From an uncultured Streptococcus sp. (lineage in GTDB: Bacteria > Bacillota > Bacilli > Lactobacillales > Streptococcaceae): a DNA stretch of 17,529 bases. This document shows, in pieces, positions 11,909 to 17,529 of the stretch (positions are counted from its first letter, which is position 1; each line of letters starts with the position of its first letter). The position numbers and the translations under genes were made by a program. The notes under the pieces were generated by a model. That model was not told where the DNA came from. It worked only from the letters and a program-made list of their open reading frames with translations, and searched no databases. The stretch is taken from the NCBI GenBank assembly GCA_902461025.1, contig CABPWC010000020.1, positions 1-17,529 on the forward strand, in the 5' to 3' direction.

Positions 11909-14320
11909 TTAACAATTTTCTTGAACAGCTGTTTGACCTGCAATACGTCCAAACGTAAAGATATCCGTAAGTGAATTTCCTCCTAGACGGTTACCTGCAT
12001 GAAGTCCTCCTGCAACTTCTCCAGCAGCATACAAACCAGGGATAATCTGACCTTTTTCATTTAAAACATGTGTTGAAGTATCAATCTTGAGTCCACCCAT
12101 TGTATGGTGAACAGCGGGTTTCCTTGGTGTTGCGTAGAACGGTGCAACCTCACACTTGAGATCGAAACTACCCTTGTTAAATTCAGGGTCAAATCCTGCA
12201 TCAACATAAGAGTTGTACTTCTTGATTGTATCCGCTAAAACTTGTGGATCCATACCAATCTGAACTGCCAATTCTTCTATCGTATCTGCACGGTAGAGAG
12301 TGCCTGCTTTGACTTGGGCATCGATTTTTTCTTGGCTAGTATTGTAGGCTGTTGCCTTGATGCGGTCATCCGCGATCAAGTAGAACAAACCTCCATTATC
12401 AATCGCTGCTTGAGATAACTTATCTCGGCTACCGTACTCATCCACAAATCGCTTCCCTTCAGTATTTACCATGATAAAGTTAGCTGGAGGAACTTGAAGT
12501 CCTGAGAAGAGAGCACCTGTCACTGGATCGGATACTGGCATCATTTGGCTAAAGCCCATACCCACTAGGTCAGCACCTACACTTTGACCCAAGACGATTC
12601 CATCCCCTGTTACGGCTGGTGTATTAGATGTGGCAATATCATCCGCAATTTCAGTCCAGTAGGTATTGTATTTTTGTAACATCTTGGTATTGGCACCAAA
12701 TCCTCCAGAAGCTAGAACGACGGCATCTGCATGAACGATGATGGTTTGACCGTTTCGGCCTTCTGCTCTGACACCCTTGACAGCCCCTTCTTCTACAAGC
12801 AATTCTTTGACTGGAGAGTCCGTCAAAATCGTGCCTCCATTTTCTAGAACATATTTTTGTAGAACCGAGATAAAAGCATAACCCATTGGTTGAACCGGCT
12901 TATGACCACGACGCCAAAGGGCTCCAACTGGCATTGTGACTTCACTACGAACAAATTCAACACCGATATCTTCCAACCAGCGAACAGACTCTAGGGCTCG
13001 TTCAGTCAATACAGAAACCAAATCATATTGGCCATGAATTTCATGCCCTTGTAAATCTTTTCGTTTTCCACCAATATAGGTTTGGATACGGTAAAGTAAG
13101 GTCGAGTCAAACAAATAGCTTGGATCCTGCAAATACTGCTCAATCTCAACCTTCAAGGCTCTAAAGTCCTCTAAATATTCTGGGTCAATCGTTGATTCAT
13201 CTGTCGCAATCAATTCTTGAAGCGTATGTGCCTCACCTGGATGAGCTGCGAAGGTTCCTTGCCATGCTGGATCTGGCGCATTCATTGGGCCACCTGCACG
13301 AACAGTATTTCCTCCAATTGCTGGGAATTTCTCAACAACAATCGGCTTCTTACCAGCTTGCAAGACTGCAGCTGCTGCAGCTAAACCAGCTCCTCCACCT
13401 CCGACGATGACAACATCTGCCTGATAAGTTTTATCCTCTTTATCCAAAGCAGATGGAGCTTTTGAACGTTTACGTAAAACATCTGGATTTGCACCAGCTT
13501 GTTTAACCGCACTCGCAACTCCGTCCAAGACACCATTTGAAGTCACAGAAGCTCCTGACACCGCATCAACATTTAAGGTTTGCCCTTCAATGATTTCTGC
13601 TGGAATACGAGTGAAGACAACATCTGCGATTCCTGAAGATTCTCCAGAAGAATCGATTTCAATTTTTTCAATACGGTCTTCAGAAACTGTAACATCCATC
13701 GGTAATTTACCATTATGTCCTTCAGTTGTAACATGATAAGTTCCTGGTTCAAAGCGGATTTCTTCAGGAAGATTTAGTTGGTTTGCAACGGATACAAAGC
13801 GAAGAAAACGATAGAAACAGCTATCTAAGAAATCGACTGTTCGTTCATCAACCAAATCCCCATTTGTATCAAATGCTCGATGAGCTCGACCAAGTAAAAA
13901 TTCACTTCCTGGCATAACTGTTGCGTTTACCCCAGGTGCATCAAGAATCTGACGAAGATGAAGTTGGGCACGCGAAGAACCTTGAACATCATAGGACGCT
14001 CCTACAATCATGGTTGGCTTCCCATCTAGTGGATGAATGTTAAAAGACAACCACTCGAGCAAACTATTTAAACTTGATGGAATTGTATGATTGTGCTCAG
14101 GTGTCGAAATAATCACACCGTCTGCTTCTGAAATTGCTTGGTTAAACTTCTGAATAACAGGTGTATCTGTTTGATCATCGGTTTCATTGAACATCGGTAC
14201 ATCGGTAATTTCAAAAATCTCAATATCCGCTTTGGTTGCAAAATGTTTTTGCATAAATTGCAACAAACAACGGTTATAAGATTGTTTGGCATTGGTACCA
14301 ACAATAGCTACTAATTTCAT
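11909..14320 (-). CDS. Three-domain flavoprotein reductase (FMN reductase + FMN_bind + FAD_binding_2)
   Basis: An 803-aa cytoplasmic enzyme (no signal peptide). Residues 1-175 form an NAD(P)H:FMN reductase-like flavodoxin fold (MKLVAIVGTN, STPEHNHTIP, MIVGAS). Residues about 190-275 are an FMN_bind domain with DAVSGASVT, where Thr260 would receive covalent FMN from an ApbE transferase; none is encoded here. Residues about 300-803 are a fumarate-reductase-like FAD domain: VVIVGGGGAGLAAA (303-316), GSRD with Arg632, HHTMGG (738-743) and NRLGGNS with Arg778. The general acid/base Arg and the substrate-binding His and Arg are kept. QMMPVSD (592-598) replaces the QxHPT-type segment that binds fumarate. 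The layout recalls the NADH-dependent acrylate/cinnamate reductases of Vibrio (from memory). The likely reaction is NAD(P)H-driven reduction of an unsaturated carboxylate; the substrate is unknown. It is downstream of and cotranscribed with the small FMN reductase. Confidence 0.85.
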   Translation of the reverse strand: MKLVAIVGTNAKQSYNRCLLQFMQKHFATKADIEIFEITDVPMFNETDDQTDTPVIQKFNQAISEADGVIISTPEHNHTIPSSLNSLLEWLSFNIHPLDGKPTMIVGASYDVQGSSRAQLHLRQILDAPGVNATVMPGSEFLLGRAHRAFDTNGDLVDERTVDFLDSCFYRFLRFVSVANQLNLPEEIRFEPGTYHVTTEGHNGKLPMDVTVSEDRIEKIEIDSSGESSGIADVVFTRIPAEIIEGQTLNVDAVSGASVTSNGVLDGVASAVKQAGANPDVLRKRSKAPSALDKEDKTYQADVVIVGGGGAGLAAAAAVLQAGKKPIVVEKFPAIGGNTVRAGGPMNAPDPAWQGTFAAHPGEAHTLQELIATDESTIDPEYLEDFRALKVEIEQYLQDPSYLFDSTLLYRIQTYIGGKRKDLQGHEIHGQYDLVSVLTERALESVRWLEDIGVEFVRSEVTMPVGALWRRGHKPVQPMGYAFISVLQKYVLENGGTILTDSPVKELLVEEGAVKGVRAEGRNGQTIIVHADAVVLASGGFGANTKMLQKYNTYWTEIADDIATSNTPAVTGDGIVLGQSVGADLVGMGFSQMMPVSDPVTGALFSGLQVPPANFIMVNTEGKRFVDEYGSRDKLSQAAIDNGGLFYLIADDRIKATAYNTSQEKIDAQVKAGTLYRADTIEELAVQIGMDPQVLADTIKKYNSYVDAGFDPEFNKGSFDLKCEVAPFYATPRKPAVHHTMGGLKIDTSTHVLNEKGQIIPGLYAAGEVAGGLHAGNRLGGNSLTDIFTFGRIAGQTAVQENC

Positions 14321-14345
14321 GGATTGTTCTCCTTTCTTGAGATGC

Positions 14346-14954
14346 TTATGCTTTCAACCATTCTTCCCAGATGAAAGATTTCTTACGATTTGTATCTTCT
14401 GGTTTGACCAAAGCCTTTGTTAGTTCAACAAAGCTTTGGAACTCTGCAAAATGTTCTTCCAACTCTGCGACTTTTTCAGGGTTATTCAAATTGCAATCAT
14501 CATCCAACACCTGTTCAGAATGACCTAGGAAAAATTCAGTCCCTGGCATAACTCTCGCTTTTAGTTCAGGCGCATCAAGAATCTGACGCAAATGTGCTTG
14601 GGCTCTAGATGTTCCAAGCAATCCAAGAGAAGCTCCGACAATCATCGTTGGTTTGTTAATCAAAGCGCGACTAGTATATGCAATCCATTCCAAGGCTGAA
14701 GCCAAGGGTGCTGGTATCGTATGATCATACTCAGGCGTTGAGATAATCACACCATCTGCCTCAAGGATCTTTTCTGAAAAAGCTTGAACTTCGGCTGGCG
14801 CTAGCTTGTCCTCAGGTTCGTTAAATGCTGGCAATTGTTTGATTTCTAACACCTCAATGTCGGCTTTATCTGAAAAATGCTTTTGCATAAATTCCAAGAG
14901 TTTCCGATTGGTTGAGCGGTCAGAATTTGTTCCAACGATAGCAACTAATTTCAT
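14346..14954 (-). CDS. NAD(P)H-dependent FMN reductase-like subunit
   Basis: A 202-aa flavodoxin-fold protein: MKLVAIVGTNSDRSTNRKLL, then STPEYDHTIPAPLASALEW and KPTMIVGASLGLLGTSRAQ, the FMN-phosphate and flavin-binding loops of the NADPH_FMN_red family. It is clearly paralogous to residues 1-175 of the adjacent 803-aa protein, so one arose by duplication and fusion. It may be the electron-input partner of that reductase, or supply reduced flavin. An upstream in-frame ATG at 14990 exists, but the SD GGGAGGT at 14967-14961 sits 6 bases ahead of 14954, and MKLVAIVGTN matches its paralog, so 14954 is the start. It is the first gene of a two-gene operon (25 bases to the next gene). Confidence 0.85.
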   Translation of the reverse strand: MKLVAIVGTNSDRSTNRKLLEFMQKHFSDKADIEVLEIKQLPAFNEPEDKLAPAEVQAFSEKILEADGVIISTPEYDHTIPAPLASALEWIAYTSRALINKPTMIVGASLGLLGTSRAQAHLRQILDAPELKARVMPGTEFFLGHSEQVLDDDCNLNNPEKVAELEEHFAEFQSFVELTKALVKPEDTNRKKSFIWEEWLKA

Positions 14955-14988
14955 CTTGCTACCTCCCTTATTTGTTTGATTTAATATC

Positions 14989-15016
14989 ATTATACAACTT
15001 TAGCCCATCATGTAAA
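14989..15016 (-). promoter_or_regulatory. Promoter of the reductase operon
   Basis: On the minus strand TTTACA (15016-15011) and TATAAT (14994-14989) are 16 bases apart, 34 bases ahead of the ATG at 14954. Confidence 0.7.
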
Positions 15017-15060
15017 TCGATAATCCTAAAACATTGTGTTATTCTATCAGTTTATCTTAT

Positions 15061-15080
15061 CTTAGTATAACTTAGTGAAA
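15061..15080. promoter_or_regulatory. Possible operator: 10-bp-phased direct repeat between divergent promoters
   Basis: CTTAGTATAA is followed directly by CTTAGTGAAA, a tandem repeat of one helical turn, in the 221-bp gap between the reductase operon and the transporter gene. It is about 30 bases upstream of the transporter -35 and about 45 upstream of the reductase -35. An AraC-type regulator gene is nearby; the link is a guess. Confidence 0.3.
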
Positions 15081-15107
15081 AAATTAACAATATTTTCTTA
15101 GAAAGTA

Positions 15108-15136
15108 TTGACCCTCATTTTTAACTATGTTATAGT
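15108..15136 (+). promoter_or_regulatory. Promoter of the MFS transporter gene
   Basis: TTGACC (15108-15113) and TATAGT (15131-15136) are separated by 17 bases, about 40 bases upstream of the ATG. Confidence 0.7.
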
Positions 15137-15175
15137 CTTTGTGAAAAATGTATTAAGTTAAAGGAGGGTCTTCTT

Positions 15176-16375
15176 ATGAAAGAGACATTCAATCGTTGGC
15201 AAGTTCTAGCTGCGTCAACTGCTATTCTTCTCTGTACAGGTGCTGTCTATTCCTTTTCCGTTTTCGCTGGACCTCTAAGTTCTTCAACAGGTTGGACAAT
15301 GTCCGAAATCATGCTTGCATTTGCCATCAACTCAGCAATCGGACCTATCCCTATGATTCTCGGGGGGTATCTGGTAGACAAGGGATATGTAAAATGGACA
15401 ATCGCCCTTGGTGCCCTTCTATTTGCTAGTGGCTTTTTCCTAACTGGTTATGCAAGTTCACCAGCCATGCTCTATCTGACCTACGGTTTGATGGCAGGTC
15501 TTGGTCAAGGATTTGCCTATTCAGGAGCCCTCTCAAATTCTCTTCGCCTCTTCCCAGATAAACGTGGTTTAGCTTCTGGGATTCTAACAGGAGGTATGGG
15601 ATTTGCCGCAGTTATTGCGTCACCAGTTGCAAGTAGTCTCATTCAAAAACAAGATGCCTTCTTTGCTTTTCGAACCATTGGACTTGTCTATATTGTTGTG
15701 ATTATCGCTGCCATTTTCTTCATCAAGGCAGCCCCAAGTGGCTACCAACCAGCAGGTTGGAAAGCTCCCGTACAAACTAAACAAGGACCTGCCAATAAAA
15801 ACTGGAAAGAAATGCTACAAAGTCCAATATTTTACATCATTATCAGCATGTTCTTTGTCGGTGCCTTCTCTGGTTTGATGATTGCCTCTCAAGCATCCCC
15901 AATTGGTCAATCAATGTTTGGACTCTCTGCTGGTACAGCAGCTCTCTATGTCTCTCTTTATTCAATCGCAAACTCTAGCGGACGCTTTATCTGGGGATCA
16001 CTTTCTGATAAAATTGGTCGTTCACAGACTTTATTGATTATCTATTCAGTCATCGTATTGGCACTTTTCTCCTTAACAATCGTCCCTGGACAATTTGGCT
16101 TTACTCTAGGAATCATCGGTCTTGGCATCTGCTTCGGCGGTGTTATGGGTGTCTTCCCATCTATTGTCATGGAGAACTACGGACCTGCTAATCAGGGAGT
16201 CAACTACGGTATCGTCTTCACAGGTTATTCTTTAGCTGCATTTTTTGCACCTAAAGTTGCGGTTCAAATGGCAGCAGCTAACAATGGAAATTACAGTGCC
16301 GCATTCTACGTCGCTATCGCTCTCGCAGTTGTTGGGCTTCTCCTTAACTTCCTTTATATGAAGAAGAAAGGTTAG
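15176..16375 (+). CDS. MFS transporter, oxalate/formate antiporter (OFA) type
   Basis: A 399-aa, 12-helix major facilitator. The N-terminus NRWQVLAASTAILLCTGAVYSFSVF and the loop motif GGYLVDKGYVKW (motif A variant, about 62-73) are OFA-like. So are the segments LMAGLGQGFAYSGALSNSLRLFPDKRGLASGILTGGMG and, in the second half, GRFIWGSLSDKIGRS, the second motif A. OFA members exchange or symport small carboxylates (oxalate/formate, lactate and similar). Divergent placement next to a flavin-linked carboxylate reductase suggests it imports that enzyme's substrate or exports the reduced product. The SD AAAGGAGGG is well placed. Substrate is unknown; the call OFA rather than general MFS is by sequence impression. 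Confidence 0.82.
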   Translation: MKETFNRWQVLAASTAILLCTGAVYSFSVFAGPLSSSTGWTMSEIMLAFAINSAIGPIPMILGGYLVDKGYVKWTIALGALLFASGFFLTGYASSPAMLYLTYGLMAGLGQGFAYSGALSNSLRLFPDKRGLASGILTGGMGFAAVIASPVASSLIQKQDAFFAFRTIGLVYIVVIIAAIFFIKAAPSGYQPAGWKAPVQTKQGPANKNWKEMLQSPIFYIIISMFFVGAFSGLMIASQASPIGQSMFGLSAGTAALYVSLYSIANSSGRFIWGSLSDKIGRSQTLLIIYSVIVLALFSLTIVPGQFGFTLGIIGLGICFGGVMGVFPSIVMENYGPANQGVNYGIVFTGYSLAAFFAPKVAVQMAAANNGNYSAAFYVAIALAVVGLLLNFLYMKKKG

Positions 16376-16412
16376 AGAAAAAGTTCTCATCAAATATCCA
16401 TTGCTAATTTAA

Positions 16413-16447
16413 GGCAGGGTCGGGATTTTTTGCCCCGCCCTTTTTTT
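16413..16447 (+). terminator. Terminator of the MFS transporter gene
   Basis: GGGTCGGG (16417-16424) pairs with CCCCGCCC (16433-16440) with one mismatch and one G-U, and seven T follow. The regulator's extended -10 begins immediately after the T-tract. Confidence 0.75.
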
Positions 16448-16455
16448 GGTATAAT
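16447..16455 (+). promoter_or_regulatory. Extended -10 promoter of the AraC-type regulator
   Basis: TGGTATAAT forms an extended -10 directly behind the transporter terminator, 34 bases before the ATG at 16489. The regulator is therefore probably transcribed separately from the transporter. Confidence 0.6.
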
Positions 16456-16488
16456 AAAACTAGAAATAGCTTATTGGGAGGTTTTATC

Positions 16489-17367
16489 ATGGTTCAGCAG
16501 TCAAGACTTTTACGAGATAACCCATCTGATTTTCCCTATGATTTTGAAAAACAAATCTTATCTAAGCAATCTTCTAATACCATCTATCATTGGCATCCTG
16601 AACTCGAGATTGTCTATGTCAAAAAAGGAACTGCTACCTTCTATATCAACTCTGAGCGCTTTGAAAGTCATGAAGGCGATATTTTTCTAATTCAGCCAAC
16701 TTCTCCTCACGCTATCTACCCTATTGAAAATCAAGAACAAATTTCAATAGTTTTTCGTATCCATCTCGATTTCCTAGGTAGAAGTCAAATAGATAGCTTT
16801 AGCCAGCGTTACATTCAACCTCTATACTCCGGTCATTTTTATCTTACTCCACGGATTTCTCCAGATGATCATGCTTACGAACAAATTCGCGATTGTCTTT
16901 TTTCTCTCTTTTCTATCCTTGAACAACAGAGTATTTACTACGATCTCCTCCTTAAATCCAAACTCTATGAATTTCTCTATCTTCTCTTTAAATACAGGTA
17001 TGTCAATCGGCACTATACGGATGATACCTATCAAAAATACCAAAAATTAAAAGAAATGATAGGTTATCTTGAGCAACACTATGCAGACCCCATTCAAATC
17101 GATCAGCTTGCTGCAACATTTGGATACAGCAAAAATCACTTTATGAATATATTCAAACAACACACTGGGACAAGCTGTATGGACTATCTTATACGATTGC
17201 GCCTGGAAAAAGCTTGTGAAAAGCTCGTTCAGACCAATCAAAGTGTTCAAGAAATAGCAAGTCAGGTCGGTTTTACCAACCTCTCAAATTTCAATCGACA
17301 ATTCAAACAACACTTCCAGCTAACTCCTAGACAGTATCGAAACCAACAACTCAAAAAAGAATCCTAA
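16489..17367 (+). CDS. AraC-family transcriptional regulator with cupin sensor domain
   Basis: A 292-aa DNA-binding regulator. The N-terminal cupin-type sensor (about residues 25-110) has WHPELEIVYVKKGTATFYIN and HEGDIFLIQPTSPHAIYP, with the His/Glu pattern of AraC_binding cupins. The C-terminal 100 residues are the two-helix-turn-helix AraC domain: DQLAATFGYSKNHFMNIFKQHTG and later VQEIASQVGFTNLSNFNRQFKQHFQLTPRQYR, the family signature. An in-frame TTG at 16474 would add five residues, but GGGAGG (16476-16481) is correctly spaced for the ATG at 16489. It follows the OFA-type transporter gene and has its own promoter. By position it most likely controls the transporter and the divergent reductase operon; the ligand is unknown. 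Confidence 0.9.
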   Translation: MVQQSRLLRDNPSDFPYDFEKQILSKQSSNTIYHWHPELEIVYVKKGTATFYINSERFESHEGDIFLIQPTSPHAIYPIENQEQISIVFRIHLDFLGRSQIDSFSQRYIQPLYSGHFYLTPRISPDDHAYEQIRDCLFSLFSILEQQSIYYDLLLKSKLYEFLYLLFKYRYVNRHYTDDTYQKYQKLKEMIGYLEQHYADPIQIDQLAATFGYSKNHFMNIFKQHTGTSCMDYLIRLRLEKACEKLVQTNQSVQEIASQVGFTNLSNFNRQFKQHFQLTPRQYRNQQLKKES

Positions 17368-17374
17368 CTACATG

Positions 17375-17407
17375 TCTCCTTAGTGACTCACTAGGGAGAA
17401 TTTTTTT
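17375..17407 (+). terminator. Terminator of the AraC-type regulator gene
   Basis: An 11-bp stem with one G-U (17375-17385 with 17389-17399), loop ACT, then AT and seven T. It is a strong terminator, 7 bases past the stop codon, back to back with the converging csRNA terminator. Confidence 0.85.
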
Positions 17408-17410
17408 CAA

Positions 17411-17511
17411 ACAAAAAAGCCACCGAACTTGGTGGCTTCTTTAGGGAGATTATTATGAAAAAGAAAAGTTTAGTATTTCTATTAAATAAAGTTAGGAGGT
17501 CTTTACTTAAT
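17411..17511 (-). ncRNA. CiaR-dependent small RNA (csRNA family), copy 3
   Basis: A predicted RNA of about 101 nt starting near A17511 after the -10 TATCAT (17523-17518). It carries AAGTAAAGACCTCCTAACTTT, the core CTTTTTCATAATAATCTCCC (17463-17444), and a terminator with stem 17417-17424/17431-17438 followed by TTTTTT. It is nearly identical to copy 2 but lacks the BOX-like insert and keeps the base that pairs with the G of AUG. The window ends six bases above the -10, so the CiaR box would lie just outside. Confidence 0.75.
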
Positions 17512-17517
17512 GATTAC

Positions 17518-17523
17518 ATGATA
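17518..17523 (-). promoter_or_regulatory. -10 element of csRNA copy 3
   Basis: TATCAT on the minus strand, as in copy 2. By analogy with copies 1 and 2 the CiaR repeats should begin 10 bases further up, at about 17534, beyond this window. Confidence 0.55.
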
Positions 17524-17529
17524 CATGAG

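Noticed and set aside
17453..17529. A plus-strand small peptide ORF preceded by AGGGAG (reading MKKKSLVFLLNKVRRSLLND...), with similar readings at the two other csRNA loci
   Set aside because: It first looked like a repeated small peptide gene. The copy at 11690 has ATA instead of ATG and a 103-bp insert, and the copy at 9990 stops after four codons. The minus strand explains everything as csRNA: promoter, CiaR box, terminator polarity and G-U pairs. The start-site look is the complement of the csRNA target-binding core.
1..17529. Search for CRISPR arrays, tRNA or rRNA genes and phage attachment sites
   Set aside because: No regularly spaced repeats, tRNA-like cloverleaf or rRNA sequence was recognised on either strand by eye.

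Overview
The window looks like chromosome of a Mitis-group Streptococcus (S. mitis / S. pneumoniae relatives). The basis is the protein sequences of ManLMN, PepC, RuvB and RsuA, TGn-TATAAT extended -10 promoters, a BOX-like repeat, and three small RNA genes of the CiaRH-controlled csRNA (ccn) type. I ran no database search. Names are from recognition by eye.

Layout. (1) Positions 1-634, minus: the 5' part of a GCS2-type glutamate-cysteine ligase family gene, cut by the window edge. (2) 635-3780: the mannose/glucose PTS operon manL-manM-manN, with a promoter carrying a cre-like CcpA site between -35 and -10 and CTTAAA repeats matching the CiaR site just after the -10, ending in a strong hairpin terminator. 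(3) 3780-7706: a 3.9-kb AT-rich insertion bounded by ISL3-family ends and an 8-bp direct repeat (ATTCTTTT). It holds a transposase-less ISL3 shell (3780-5384) carrying an IS3 remnant, a lipoprotein gene, a stub of a second lipoprotein gene and a broken gltD fragment. Next come a membrane-anchored DUF4230-like gene and one complete ISL3 copy (6227-7706). I read the whole as a composite transposon that landed in the terminator shared by manN and pepC. (4) 7725-11619, minus: pepC, an RsuA-type pseudouridine synthase gene, a nucleotidyltransferase-family gene and ruvB. (5) 11909-17367: a redox module. A 202-aa NAD(P)H:FMN reductase and an 803-aa three-domain flavoprotein (FMN reductase, FMN_bind, FAD_binding_2) are transcribed divergently from an OFA-family MFS transporter, followed by an AraC-type regulator.

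The most coherent hidden signal is regulatory. Minus-strand small RNA genes lie at about 9941-10033, 11651-11854 and 17411-17511. Each has a rho-independent terminator and a core complementary to a Shine-Dalgarno plus AUG. The first two have a TTTAAG-N5-TTTAAG-like CiaR box exactly 10 bp upstream of the -10; the third runs off the window before its box. The second is split by a BOX-like repeat, and the third serves as its uninterrupted 'empty site'. With the repeats at manL, at least three candidate CiaR sites fall within 12 kb.

The redox module looks like an NAD(P)H-driven reductase for an unsaturated carboxylate, with its own transporter and regulator. Electrons would pass from NAD(P)H through FMN on the small subunit or N-terminal domain, then a covalently bound FMN, then FAD. 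The active site keeps the general fumarate-reductase-type Arg/His residues but lacks the fumarate-specific His, so the substrate is probably not fumarate.
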